Of a stretch of 64,000 nt of DNA, positions 52,912-61,892 are shown piece by piece. Numbering within the stretch: the stretch's first letter is position 1; every line of letters starts with the position of its first letter. The stretch is taken from assembly GCA_020832555.1 (NCBI GenBank), contig JAFIEM010000004.1:18845-82844 (forward strand). Direction: 5' to 3'. The DNA comes from Natronohydrobacter sp. GTDB taxonomy: Bacteria; Pseudomonadota; Alphaproteobacteria; Rhodobacterales; Rhodobacteraceae. A program made the position numbers and the translations under genes. A model generated the notes under the pieces. That model was not told the origin of the DNA and did no database searches. It saw only the letters and a program-made list of their open reading frames with translations.

Positions 52912-53777
52912 CACCGCAGAACAATACATTGGGCATCTGGCTTATGGTTGCCACTGCCTTTGTTTTTGCCATGCAGGATGGGTTGTCGCGCCATCTGGCG
53001 GGCGAATATAATGTCTTCATGATCATCATGATCCGCTATTGGTTCTTCGCCAGCTTCGTGATCGTGGTCGCTGCGCGCAAGGCGGGCGGGTTACGTCAGG
53101 CGGTTGCGACAAAGCAACCTGTGCTCCAGATCTTCCGGGGCGTGCTTCTGGCGCTCGAAGTCTGTGTGATGGTCACGGCATTTGTCCTGTTGGGGCTGGT
53201 CGAAAGCCATGCAGTCTTTGCCGTCTACCCGCTTCTGGTTGCGGCGCTGTCCGGCCCAATTCTGGGCGAGAAAGTCGGCTGGCGGCGCTGGGCGGCTATC
53301 GGGATCGGTTTTGTCGGTGTGATTATCATTCTGGAACCGGGCTTTGGCGTTTTCCAGCCTGCAGCCCTGCTGGCTTTGCTGGCGTCGTTCATGTTCGCGC
53401 TCTACAGTCTGTTGACCCGCTACGCTGCGCGCAAGGACAGTGCGGCGGTCAGCTTTTTCTGGACCGGCACGACGGGTGCCATAACCATGACGCTGATCGG
53501 CATCTGGTTCTGGGAGCCGATGGCGCAGGGTGACTGGCTGTGGATGATACTTCTGTGCATGACCGCAGCCTTCAGCCATTTCCTGCTGATCCGCGCCTAT
53601 GAACTGGCCGAGGCCAGTGCGGTCCAACCCTTCGCCTATCTGCAACTGCCTTTTGCAGCAGCACTGGGCGTGCTGATATTCAACGAGACGCTGCGCAGCA
53701 ATGTCGTCCTCGGAACCTGCGTGGTCGTCGCGGCAGGGCTGTTCACGCTCTGGCGGACAAGGGTGAAAGCGGGCTGA
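52908..53777 (+). CDS. DMT-family EamA transporter
   Basis: The 289-residue protein has ten predicted transmembrane helices in two EamA repeats (about 8-140 and 150-285), each beginning in the manner of drug/metabolite transporters. Substrate is unknown. The start at 52908 overlaps the mnmD stop codon. The longer track ORF is the same frame extended through mnmD and is rejected. Confidence 0.9.
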   Translation: MTPQNNTLGIWLMVATAFVFAMQDGLSRHLAGEYNVFMIIMIRYWFFASFVIVVAARKAGGLRQAVATKQPVLQIFRGVLLALEVCVMVTAFVLLGLVESHAVFAVYPLLVAALSGPILGEKVGWRRWAAIGIGFVGVIIILEPGFGVFQPAALLALLASFMFALYSLLTRYAARKDSAAVSFFWTGTTGAITMTLIGIWFWEPMAQGDWLWMILLCMTAAFSHFLLIRAYELAEASAVQPFAYLQLPFAAALGVLIFNETLRSNVVLGTCVVVAAGLFTLWRTRVKAG

Positions 53778-53835
53778 GCGCATTGCACCTGCCCTTTTGC
53801 CGCCCTAGAGTGACGGCAAGCACGAGGGAGGGGAT

Positions 53836-55338
53836 ATGCACAGGCTTTGGGTTCTGGTCGCAATACAGGCCACGGTTGCGGCTGCATCGCTTGTCGTCGA
53901 GATCGTGGCGGGGCGAATGCTGGCGCCCTATGTCGGTATGTCGCTCTACACCTGGACCTCGGTCATAGCGGTGGTTCTGGCGGGATTTTCGGCGGGGCAC
54001 TGGGTTGGGGGACGACTGGCGGAATGGCCAGCAGATCGCGCGCTCAGGGCGAATGGCTGGGCCATGGTGCTGGCAGCCCTGACGACAGCGGGGGCGGTCT
54101 TCTTGCTGCGTGGTGTGGCCGGGCCGGTGATCACGGCCTTGCAAGACCCGGTGGCCGCCATCGTAGCCTTGACGATGCTGGTGTTCTTCCTGCCGTCCTT
54201 TTTCGCCGGTATCCCGGCCCCGATCCTGTCACAGATCGCCGTGACACGTCACCCGGAACATTCGGGCCGCGCGCTGGGCGCGATGTTCGCAGCCGGAGCA
54301 TGGGGCGCGATCATCGGCACCTTGGCGGCAGGGTTCCTGTTCATCTCGTGGTTGGGCTCGGTCGGAACGCTGACAGTTGTCACTGTGGTCTATATCGCGG
54401 TCGCGCTCTATAGCTTTGCGGCTGCGCGGGCGACACGTCGCTGGGTGGTCGAGGGGGCATTGGTGTCCCTGATCCCGCTGGTGCTGGCGGGCGCGGCGCT
54501 CTATCGCCCTGATCCCTGCACGCGCGAAAGCGATTATTTCTGTATCCGTGTGGTCGATATCTCGCCCAGCCCGGCGGAACCTGTGCGGCTGATGGTGCTG
54601 GATCATCTGGTGCATGGCATTTCCGACGGGCTGGACCCCACAGCCATGCTGACCCCGCATGGCATGATGCAGGACGGGCTGTCGCGGATGCGCATGGCGG
54701 GGCGCGATCATTGGGACGGGTTCATCATCGGGGGCGGCACCTATACAGTGCCGCGCGCCTGGGTCGAGATGGGGGAACCGGTCGCGGTGACTGTGGCCGA
54801 GGTCGATCCGGTCGTGACCGAGGTTGCGGCTGAAAGTTTCTGGTTCGACCCTGACAGTGTGCGGGTGATCCATACGGATGCGCGGATCGTGCTGGCGCGC
54901 GAGGACACGACCTATGATCTGATCCTTGGCGATGCGTTTACGGATATCGCGGCCCCACCGCATCTGATCACGCGCGAGTTCTTCGAACTGGCTGCATCGC
55001 GCCTGAACCCGGACGGGTCTTTCCTGATGACAATCATCGACCATATCGACCGGCTGGACGTTCTGGCATCCTTGACGGTGACGGCGCGCGAGGTTTTTGA
55101 TGTGGTCGAGATCTGGGCTGATCCGAGCCATGATATGAGCCAGTCGCGCAGGGTCTTTCTGATGGTGGCGGGCGATACGCGGTCGCCGGTCAGCCAGATC
55201 CGCCATGACGGGCCAGAGCCGCGGCAGGCGGTGCGGGTGTCGGCGGCATCCTTGCAGGCGATAATCGATGAACGCCGTGCCATTGTGCTGACAGATGATT
55301 ACGCCCCGATCGACCGGCTTCTGGGGACTGGCGGGTAA
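53836..55338 (+). CDS. Membrane protein fused to spermidine synthase-like domain
   Basis: The 500-residue protein has seven predicted transmembrane helices (about 5-205) followed by a spermidine-synthase-like Rossmann domain (about 225-480) with 'FIIGGGTYTVPRAW', 'VTVAEVDPVVTEVA' and 'YDLILGDAFTDI'. Such fused MFS/spermidine synthase proteins are widespread and mostly uncharacterised; the SAM-type motif is present, but classic aspartates of polyamine binding are only partly kept, so aminopropyl transfer is not assured. GAGGGAGGGG is a strong RBS. Confidence 0.85.
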   Translation: MHRLWVLVAIQATVAAASLVVEIVAGRMLAPYVGMSLYTWTSVIAVVLAGFSAGHWVGGRLAEWPADRALRANGWAMVLAALTTAGAVFLLRGVAGPVITALQDPVAAIVALTMLVFFLPSFFAGIPAPILSQIAVTRHPEHSGRALGAMFAAGAWGAIIGTLAAGFLFISWLGSVGTLTVVTVVYIAVALYSFAAARATRRWVVEGALVSLIPLVLAGAALYRPDPCTRESDYFCIRVVDISPSPAEPVRLMVLDHLVHGISDGLDPTAMLTPHGMMQDGLSRMRMAGRDHWDGFIIGGGTYTVPRAWVEMGEPVAVTVAEVDPVVTEVAAESFWFDPDSVRVIHTDARIVLAREDTTYDLILGDAFTDIAAPPHLITREFFELAASRLNPDGSFLMTIIDHIDRLDVLASLTVTAREVFDVVEIWADPSHDMSQSRRVFLMVAGDTRSPVSQIRHDGPEPRQAVRVSAASLQAIIDERRAIVLTDDYAPIDRLLGTGG

Positions 55339-55376
55339 AGGGGGCGCTCGCGCCCCCTCTTGGGCCTTTGGCCCAA
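55339..55376 (+). terminator. Tandem hairpins after the spermidine-synthase-like gene
   Basis: AGGGGGCG/CGCCCCCT with loop CTCG, then TTGGGCC/GGCCCAA with loop TTT. Together they should stop transcription on the plus strand, although no long T-run follows. Confidence 0.65.
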
Positions 55377-55379
55377 TTC

Positions 55380-55415
55380 ACCCCCTGAGGATATTTCTGC
55401 AAGAATGAAAGCAGG
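55380..55415 (+). repeat. REP-like intergenic repeat, copy 2
   Basis: ACCCCCTGAGGATATTTCTG followed by CAAGAATGAAAGCAGG aligns with the copy at 23294-23331 (shared core GAGNATATTT..GCAAGA.TGAA). It lies between converging operons. Confidence 0.5.
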
Positions 55416-55420
55416 ATAAG

Positions 55421-55450
55421 AAAAACGGGCGGCGCAATCTGCACCGCCCG
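55421..55450 (-). terminator. Intrinsic terminator of the sox cluster
   Basis: On the minus strand CGGGCGG pairs with CCGCCCG (plus three inner pairs after a C-A mismatch), and TTTTT follows the stem. It is 24 bp after the soxF stop codon. Confidence 0.9.
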
Positions 55451-55474
55451 AATGATTTTGGTCGTGATGGGATT

Positions 55475-56737
55475 TCAGCCGAAGATGTCGGCGACGATCC
55501 CGTTATACCAGCCGATGCTCTCCTCATAGGTCTGGCGGCGCAGGTCGGCATCTTCGCCGGTCTGGCTTATGAAGCTCGACACGCTTGCGATCTTCTCATC
55601 CGTCGGCTCGTAATTCGCGCCGACCTTCACCCCGTCATCGGTCGCGATCAGCGACCAGCAGGTGTTCGAATAGCGCGCCGGGAAGAGGCGGCTGCCGGTC
55701 AGTTCGTGGCGGATGACATTGGCCACGACCTTGGCCTGTGAATTGGCCGAGAAGCCCGATTTCGGCATGTCGCCCTGCGCGCTGGCATCGCCGAGAACGA
55801 ACACATTCTCGTCCATGCGCGAGCGCATATCGGCAGGCGTCACGGGTGCCCAACCCGAATCTGCGGTCAGGCCGGCGAGTTCCGCAATCTTGCCCGCTTT
55901 CTGCGCCGGGATCACGTTGCAGACATCGGCCTGCTCGACCTCGCCATCGATCACGACTTCCATCGACTCAGGGCGCACCTCGACATTCGCGCCGCCGAAA
56001 TCGGGGCCGATACGCGTGACCATGCCGGGATAGTGGCGTTCCCAACCTTCCTCGAACAGGGCCTGTTTCGAATAGTTCTCTTTCGGGTCCACGATCAGGA
56101 TCTTCGCAGTCGGGTTCGATTCCGAGAGCATATGCGCCACCATCGAGATCCGCTCGCCAGGTCCAGGCGGGCAACGGTAGGGGTTCGGCGGCGCGACCAT
56201 GACAAAAAGGCCGCCTTCGCGCATGTTCTCGATCTGGTGTTTCAGAAGCTGGACCTGCGTGCCGGATTTGTAGGCATGCGGCATGAGGCTTTGCTGGCTG
56301 ACATTCCAGCCCGGAACCGAACCTTCGACGAAATCAATGCCGGGTGCGACCACGAGGCGATCATAAGGCACGGATTCGCCCGAGGCGAGTGCGACCGTTT
56401 TTGCGTCGCGGTCCACCCCCACGGCCCAGTCATGGATCACATTGACGCCGGTACGCGCAATATTGCCATAGTCATGACCAAGCGCATCATATTCCCAGAA
56501 CCCGCCCAGATAGAGATTGGAGAAATAGCAGGTATAGTAGCGCCGCGAGGGTTCGATCAGGGTGACATCGACGGCACCATCGCTGTCCTTGGCGATGTAG
56601 CGCGCGACCGTGCCGCCGCCTGATCCGCCACCGATCACGACAACCCGCGGGCGTGTCTGGCCGAGCACTGCGGGTGCCGATAGTGCGGCTGTGGCAAGCG
56701 TCGCCGTGCCCAGAAATCTGCGTCTGTTGAGTTTCAT
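55475..56737 (-). CDS. soxF: SoxF flavoprotein (flavocytochrome c sulfide dehydrogenase subunit)
   Basis: SoxF is the FAD subunit of flavocytochrome c-sulfide dehydrogenase, with SoxE as the cytochrome subunit. The 420-residue precursor has a Tat signal (RRRFLGTA, about 5-12), an FAD-binding 'VVVIGGGSGGGTVARY', and the two redox cysteines in 'YYTCYFSNLY' and 'ADVCNVIPAQ'. I chose the ATG at 56737, preceded by GGGAGAG. It is the last gene of the cluster. Confidence 0.93.
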   Translation of the reverse strand: MKLNRRRFLGTATLATAALSAPAVLGQTRPRVVVIGGGSGGGTVARYIAKDSDGAVDVTLIEPSRRYYTCYFSNLYLGGFWEYDALGHDYGNIARTGVNVIHDWAVGVDRDAKTVALASGESVPYDRLVVAPGIDFVEGSVPGWNVSQQSLMPHAYKSGTQVQLLKHQIENMREGGLFVMVAPPNPYRCPPGPGERISMVAHMLSESNPTAKILIVDPKENYSKQALFEEGWERHYPGMVTRIGPDFGGANVEVRPESMEVVIDGEVEQADVCNVIPAQKAGKIAELAGLTADSGWAPVTPADMRSRMDENVFVLGDASAQGDMPKSGFSANSQAKVVANVIRHELTGSRLFPARYSNTCWSLIATDDGVKVGANYEPTDEKIASVSSFISQTGEDADLRRQTYEESIGWYNGIVADIFG

Positions 56738-56938
56738 GATGTTTTCTCTCCCATTTGCGCCTCGAAAGGCAGGTGTCGCGCCATTCCTCCCGCCTTGTCC
56801 AGATCCATGTTTGGCGACAGCTTTTTCCGGACGAAACACTGTTCCACGCGGCGCGCGTCCTGCGAAACAGAGGCAGTCTTGTCCTGGCGCAGTCGGTCGG
56901 TCTGGCTTTGCCGGAGCTTACGAGACGCGACAGGGTTC

Positions 56939-57670
56939 TTATTGACGCGCGATGGCGCGGAAATAGGCGGCAAGTGCCGCGATTTCTTCGTCATCCAGTC
57001 GCGCAGCTACGGATTGCATCACCGCATGAGGACGCAGTTTCTGCTTGTAGGCATGCATCGCGACGACGAAATCTTCTTCCGGCCAGCCGACAATGCCCGG
57101 AATGCCCGCGTCAGAGCCGGTGCGCTGGTGGCAGGTCGTGCATTCGCTGCTCAGGAATTCGCCATACTCGATGTCGCCTTCGATCGCGAGCACGGCTTCT
57201 GGCAGGTCCACTTCGCGCATGATCGCGGTCGGAGAGGCTTCGGGGATATTCTGTGGCTGATCGGAATAGACCCGCATGTAAGCGATCAGATCAGCACGGC
57301 GCTGGGCATCACTCAGGCCGCGATAGGACATGCGAGTGCCCGAAACCAGCGCGCGCGGGTTTTCGATGTAGGCGTCAAGGCGCCGCAGATCCCATTTCAA
57401 CCCGTCACGACCCTGTCGAAGGAGCGCGTCGGAATAGCGGAAATCGCTGTGACTGCCAGCACCACGGTCGAAAATTCGGTTCAGATGCGGCCCGATCCGA
57501 TGCACCGCGCCTTCGCCGATCTGATGGCAACTTGCGCATTCGCGTCGATAAACGTCTGACCCGGCAGAGGCATCCCCGATGGGTGCTGCTTGCGAGAAGG
57601 CTTGCATCGGGGTCAATGCGACCCCGATGCAGAAGGTCAGGACAAGACGCAGTTTCACTTTCACTCCCAT
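56939..57670 (-). CDS. soxE: SoxE diheme cytochrome c
   Basis: The 243-residue periplasmic protein has a signal peptide (core 'LRLVLTFCIGVAL') and two heme sites, 'CASCH' (about 47-51) and 'CTTCH' (about 180-184), as expected for SoxE, the electron acceptor of SoxF. The ATG overlaps the last base of the soxD stop (TGATG). A 201-bp gap precedes soxF. Confidence 0.88.
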   Translation of the reverse strand: MGVKVKLRLVLTFCIGVALTPMQAFSQAAPIGDASAGSDVYRRECASCHQIGEGAVHRIGPHLNRIFDRGAGSHSDFRYSDALLRQGRDGLKWDLRRLDAYIENPRALVSGTRMSYRGLSDAQRRADLIAYMRVYSDQPQNIPEASPTAIMREVDLPEAVLAIEGDIEYGEFLSSECTTCHQRTGSDAGIPGIVGWPEEDFVVAMHAYKQKLRPHAVMQSVAARLDDEEIAALAAYFRAIARQ

Positions 57671-58755
57671 CAATCTGAATGCGAGGCAAGATAGGCGATC
57701 AGCGCCGCCCGCTCATCCGCACTGCGCACGCCCCGGAAGGACATGCGGTTGCGTGGGATCTTACCTGCCGGATTTTCAAGGAAGGCGTCAAGTGCTTCTT
57801 CGGTCCAGATCAGACCAGCGGCGGCGGCTTCGGTAATGGCCGGGGAATAGCGGAACCCATCGACCTGACCAGCGGCGGCACCAACAATCCCGTTCAGTTG
57901 CGGGCCGGTGCCATTGCGTGCGCCGTCGCCAAGCTGGTGACAGGTCCGGCATTGGCGCCATGCAGTTTCGCCAGCCGCTACCAGCGCGGGATCGAGTGAC
58001 GCGAGCTGCACGTCTTCAGCAGCAGTTTCGGGCGCAGCAGCTTCCTCGACGGCCTCTGCGGCGCTGGCTTCGGTTGCCTCGATCACTGGTGCAGACCCGT
58101 CCGAATAGTGAAAGCGGATCACCGGGAATTCCGGGGTCACGTCGATATCGGTCGCACGCGCAGAAATCGACACGGCGTCACGGCAATCGCTCATGCAGGG
58201 CTCTTGCTGGAGCGTCGGGAATTCCACCTCTGCACGGTCATCGAGATAGAAGCCGCCTTCGTTTGGAAGCCGGATCTCGGTGAAATTCTCGTGGCTGAGT
58301 TCGAAATCATCATCCACCAGCCCAGCCGAATAGAGGATATAGGCGGTGATCGCATAGACCTCGTCCGTTTCGAGCGTCTGGGCCGCACCGAAAGGCATCG
58401 AGCGGTTGATGTAATCCCAGACTGTCGAGAGATAGGGCCAGTAGGATTCAACTGTCTTGAGCGGGCGTTCGGCAGTCAGCGTGCCACGCCCGCCGACAAT
58501 TGCAGGCCAGGCCCCAGCCCCTTCGGCGAAGTCGCCATGGCAGACTGCGCAATAGTCGATCCAGTAATCTTCGCCATCCAAGACGTTGCCGCGTCCTTCG
58601 GGCAGGCCACGACCGTCCGGCATGACCGCCACATCCCAGGCCGCGATTTCCTCGGGCAGGGCCAGTCGGCCAATGCCCAGAGACTCGGCCAGCACAGGGC
58701 TTGCGATGAGTGTCAGCAGGGCTGTCCCCGCGAGAAGATTACGACACTTCGACAT
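57670..58755 (-). CDS. soxD: SoxD diheme cytochrome c of sulfane dehydrogenase
   Basis: SoxD carries electrons from SoxC in the SoxCD sulfane dehydrogenase. The 361-residue precursor starts at MSKCRN (signal, ending 'PVLAES') and has hemes at 'CAVCH' and 'CRTCH'; the two cytochrome domains are joined by an Ala-Glu-rich linker (about 240-265). Two more upstream ATGs (58776, 58782) exist, but the chosen one has GGGGAC at good spacing and gives a normal signal. It overlaps the end of soxC by 17 bp. Confidence 0.92.
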   Translation of the reverse strand: MSKCRNLLAGTALLTLIASPVLAESLGIGRLALPEEIAAWDVAVMPDGRGLPEGRGNVLDGEDYWIDYCAVCHGDFAEGAGAWPAIVGGRGTLTAERPLKTVESYWPYLSTVWDYINRSMPFGAAQTLETDEVYAITAYILYSAGLVDDDFELSHENFTEIRLPNEGGFYLDDRAEVEFPTLQQEPCMSDCRDAVSISARATDIDVTPEFPVIRFHYSDGSAPVIEATEASAAEAVEEAAAPETAAEDVQLASLDPALVAAGETAWRQCRTCHQLGDGARNGTGPQLNGIVGAAAGQVDGFRYSPAITEAAAAGLIWTEEALDAFLENPAGKIPRNRMSFRGVRSADERAALIAYLASHSD

Positions 58756-60025
58756 TTTCAGCGTCCCCGTTTTCATTGACATACCAGGTCTGGATGGCGT
58801 TGTTGTGATAGATCGAGTTCAGCCCGCGAATGGCGCGGAGTTGCTCTTTCGTAGGCTGGACATAACCGGTCTCGTCAATCGCGCGCGATTGCACGAACAT
58901 CGGCTTTCCGTCCCAGACGTGATCGAGATAGAAGCGCGTCACTGCCTTGTCGCCGGGCTCGGTCCCCAGACGCGCGGTCTGCCAGTTCACGCCCCCATCA
59001 ATCGACACATCGACACGCGCGATCTTGCCCAGACCCGACCATGCCAGCCCCGTGATGACCATCGGCCCCGGACCATGCCCGATGGGCATTTGCGGCGAGG
59101 GCGAGGTGACGACGGATTTCGCATGCATGGCCCATGTCCATTTGCGTGCGCGCCCGTCAGGCATCAGGTCGGTGTATTTCGATGTCTCTTCGCGGCTCTG
59201 GACCGGGCCATCCATCACGCCGATGCGGCGCAGCCATTTGACCCAGAGATTGCCCTCCCAGCCCGGCACGACCAGACGAACCGGATAGCCATGCTCCATG
59301 CGCAGCGCTTCGCCATTGGCAAAAAACGCGATCATGCAGTCATCAAGCGCCTTTTCCATCGGGATCGAGCGGCCATTTGAAGAGGCATCATGCCCTTCGA
59401 CATAGATCCACGACCCTTCGGGCTTCACACCGGCCTCGTTCAGCAGCGTGCGCAGGGTGACGCCGGTATATTCCATGTTGTGGATCATGCCATGGGTGAA
59501 TTGCGCGCCATTAAGCTGCGCACCGCCCCATTCCATGCCGCTATTGGCCGCACATTCGCAGAAATGCACACGGGTTTCGCGCGGCAGGCGCATCAGATCG
59601 CCGAAGGTGAAAACCAGCGGGCGCTCGACCAGCCCGTTGATCATCAGGCGGTATTCTTCCTTGCTGACTTCGATCGCGCCGGAATGATGGCGCTCGAACG
59701 CGCAGCCCTGCGGGGTGATCGTGCCGTCAAGCGCATGGATCGGGGTGAAGTTGATCGAACTGATCGGGTCAGCGGTCAGCCACTCGACATTGCGCCGCAC
59801 CACATGATCCTCGAAATGGATCGGCATCCCGTAGGGCGTGGCATCCACCCCTTCGCCGAGGAAAGAGGCGAAGGGCTGAACTTCGGTGATCAGCGGGTCC
59901 GGGGTCGAGGCTTTCGCCCCGGCCCCGACCACAGCGCCCCCGGCAGCCAGCCCTGCAGTGCGCAGGAAATCGCGGCGGGAGGGGCCGCGCGGCGTTTTCG
60001 GGGCGTCATTCGGCATATCTGACAT
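58739..60025 (-). CDS. soxC: SoxC molybdenum sulfane dehydrogenase subunit
   Basis: SoxC is the Mo-cofactor subunit that oxidises the SoxY-bound sulfane. The 428-residue precursor has a Tat signal (SRRDFLRTA) and the sulfite-oxidase-family cysteine in 'HFCECAANSGMEW'; 'WEGNLWVKWLRRIG' and 'DVSIDGGVNWQ' mark the cofactor and dimerisation domains. Presence of SoxCD predicts full oxidation of thiosulfate to sulfate without stored sulfur. AGAGGAAC lies before the ATG. Confidence 0.95.
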   Translation of the reverse strand: MSDMPNDAPKTPRGPSRRDFLRTAGLAAGGAVVGAGAKASTPDPLITEVQPFASFLGEGVDATPYGMPIHFEDHVVRRNVEWLTADPISSINFTPIHALDGTITPQGCAFERHHSGAIEVSKEEYRLMINGLVERPLVFTFGDLMRLPRETRVHFCECAANSGMEWGGAQLNGAQFTHGMIHNMEYTGVTLRTLLNEAGVKPEGSWIYVEGHDASSNGRSIPMEKALDDCMIAFFANGEALRMEHGYPVRLVVPGWEGNLWVKWLRRIGVMDGPVQSREETSKYTDLMPDGRARKWTWAMHAKSVVTSPSPQMPIGHGPGPMVITGLAWSGLGKIARVDVSIDGGVNWQTARLGTEPGDKAVTRFYLDHVWDGKPMFVQSRAIDETGYVQPTKEQLRAIRGLNSIYHNNAIQTWYVNENGDAENVEVS

Positions 60026-60053
60026 GACGACGGTTCCTCTGGTTGTTATGGTG

Positions 60054-61751
60054 TCACAGTCCGCTAACCTGAACCGAGGTATTCGGCTCAAGGCTCACGC
60101 GGCCAATCTTGCGGATATGGTTTTCGACGACATCCCAGATCTGGGGGCCCTCGGTTTCGGGGTTCACGGAAGCCCAACCTGCAACAACATAGTTGCGCGC
60201 TGGGTCAATTGCTTCGCCGGTGCTGAGCAGCGTCATGTTCGAAATGCGCTCGTTAACCGGGGCCGAGACATCGACGTGATAGCCAAGCCCGCCAATGCGC
60301 ACCATGTCGCCGCCCTGTTGGAAATAAGGATCGGGGTTGAAGATATTGTCGGCCACATCTTCCAGCACGACCTTCAGGAACTCGCCCGTCATTTCTGTCC
60401 GGTAGCACTGGCCATAGGTCATCGATGTGACGTTATGAATGTCCTCGCGGGTGATCGCGTCGCCTGGTAGCAGGCTCGCGCCCCAGCGCACGCCGGGTGA
60501 CATGGCGATTTCTGCGTCACGTTCTTCGATCATCGCCTCGCAGATCAGATCGTCCCAGGTGCCGTTGAAATTGCCACGGCGATACAGAAGCGAGTCGGTA
60601 TGCCCAATGACTTCTTCCAGTTGGTCCTTGAAGGGTGCGCGCTCGGCATCGATCAGGGCCGCCATATCGGCATCGGGGGTGATCACATCAGCAAAGATCG
60701 GGATCAGCTTGTGGCGGAAGCCCATCATACGACCGTCGCGCACATCCAGATCCAGTCGGGTGACGAACTTGCCGTGGCTGCCAGAGGCGATCAGCAGCGT
60801 TTCGCCCACGATCACGGGCTCTGGCAGGGCGTCATGCGTGTGGCCCGTCAGAACCACATCGATGCCCGTGACGCGGCTGGCCATCTGGCGATCCACGTCG
60901 AAGCCGTTATGCGACAGCACCACGACCAGATCGGCGCCCTGGCCGCGCACGTCATCGACCATTTCCTGCATGCGGCTTTCGCGGATACCGAAGCTGAAAT
61001 CGGGGAATTTCCAGCCGGGATTGGCAATCGGCATATAGGGGAAGGCCTGACCGATCACCGCGATCTTAACACCACCGCGCTCGAACCAGGTGTAGGGTTC
61101 GAATTCTTCCGACGGCTCGTTCCATTCATTGTCAAAGATGTTCTGTCCAAGGAAGGGGAAGGGCAGGTCGGCCACCACATCGCGCACGCGGTCCTGCCCG
61201 AAAGTCCATTCCCAATGCGAGGTCATCGCATCGACCCCGAGCTTGTTCATGACATTGATCACGTCCTGACCTTCGGTCAGATAGCTGGTCATCGAGCCAT
61301 GCCATGTGTCGCCACCATCGAGCAGGATCGCATCGGGACGGTCCGCGCGGATGGCATTGACCACCGTTGCCACACGGTCCATCCCGCCCATGCGACCATA
61401 AGTGCGCCCCAGCGCCTCGAAATCAACATAGGTCAGCGCATAGGCATCAGCGGAACCCGGCGTGAGATTGAACATCTCGATGAAGTCATGGCCTACCACA
61501 TGCGGGGGTTTGCCCTTCACGCCGCCCACGCCGATATTCCACTCCGGTTCACGGAACCAGATCGGCTTCAGCTGTGCGTGAATATCGGTGATGTGGATCA
61601 GCGAGACATTCCCGAACGTATCGAAACGCAGCAGGTCATCCTGTGTCAGCGCCTGTTGCGCGGCCAGTTTCGACCAGTTTCCGAAACCGGAGATACCGTA
61701 AAGCGCCGAGGCTGCGATGGACGCCTGCAGAAATTCGCGCCGGGAAATCAT
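60054..61751 (-). CDS. soxB: SoxB thiosulfohydrolase
   Basis: SoxB hydrolyses the SoxY-cysteine-S-sulfate to release sulfate; it is a dimanganese enzyme of the 5'-nucleotidase family. The 565-residue precursor has a Tat signal (SRREFLQA) and metal-ligand motifs 'HITDIHAQLKP', 'LLDGGDTWHGS', 'VVLSHNGFD' and 'VLTGHTHDA'. AAGGAG lies ten bases before the ATG at 61751. Confidence 0.96.
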   Translation of the reverse strand: MISRREFLQASIAASALYGISGFGNWSKLAAQQALTQDDLLRFDTFGNVSLIHITDIHAQLKPIWFREPEWNIGVGGVKGKPPHVVGHDFIEMFNLTPGSADAYALTYVDFEALGRTYGRMGGMDRVATVVNAIRADRPDAILLDGGDTWHGSMTSYLTEGQDVINVMNKLGVDAMTSHWEWTFGQDRVRDVVADLPFPFLGQNIFDNEWNEPSEEFEPYTWFERGGVKIAVIGQAFPYMPIANPGWKFPDFSFGIRESRMQEMVDDVRGQGADLVVVLSHNGFDVDRQMASRVTGIDVVLTGHTHDALPEPVIVGETLLIASGSHGKFVTRLDLDVRDGRMMGFRHKLIPIFADVITPDADMAALIDAERAPFKDQLEEVIGHTDSLLYRRGNFNGTWDDLICEAMIEERDAEIAMSPGVRWGASLLPGDAITREDIHNVTSMTYGQCYRTEMTGEFLKVVLEDVADNIFNPDPYFQQGGDMVRIGGLGYHVDVSAPVNERISNMTLLSTGEAIDPARNYVVAGWASVNPETEGPQIWDVVENHIRKIGRVSLEPNTSVQVSGL

Positions 61752-61836
61752 GGGTCTTGCTCCTTGAGAGAGAGATGGATGGGCGCGGGAGGATGTCGCC
61801 ACATGCCAATCTGCGAAAGTTTGAATATTGCGCGGC

Positions 61837-61892
61837 AAAAAAAACGCCAGACCGCGATGGGGCGCCGCGTGATGCAGCGCCCCGCGATGCGG
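61837..61892 (-). terminator. Hairpin and U8 tract between soxA and soxB (attenuator or partial terminator)
   Basis: Just after the soxA stop, GGGGCGC pairs with GCGCCCC around 11 nt, an outer CCGC/GCGG stem adds stability, and TTTTTTTT follows after a further seven bases on the minus strand. It could lower expression of soxB-F relative to soxXYZA or protect the upstream mRNA. Confidence 0.6.
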
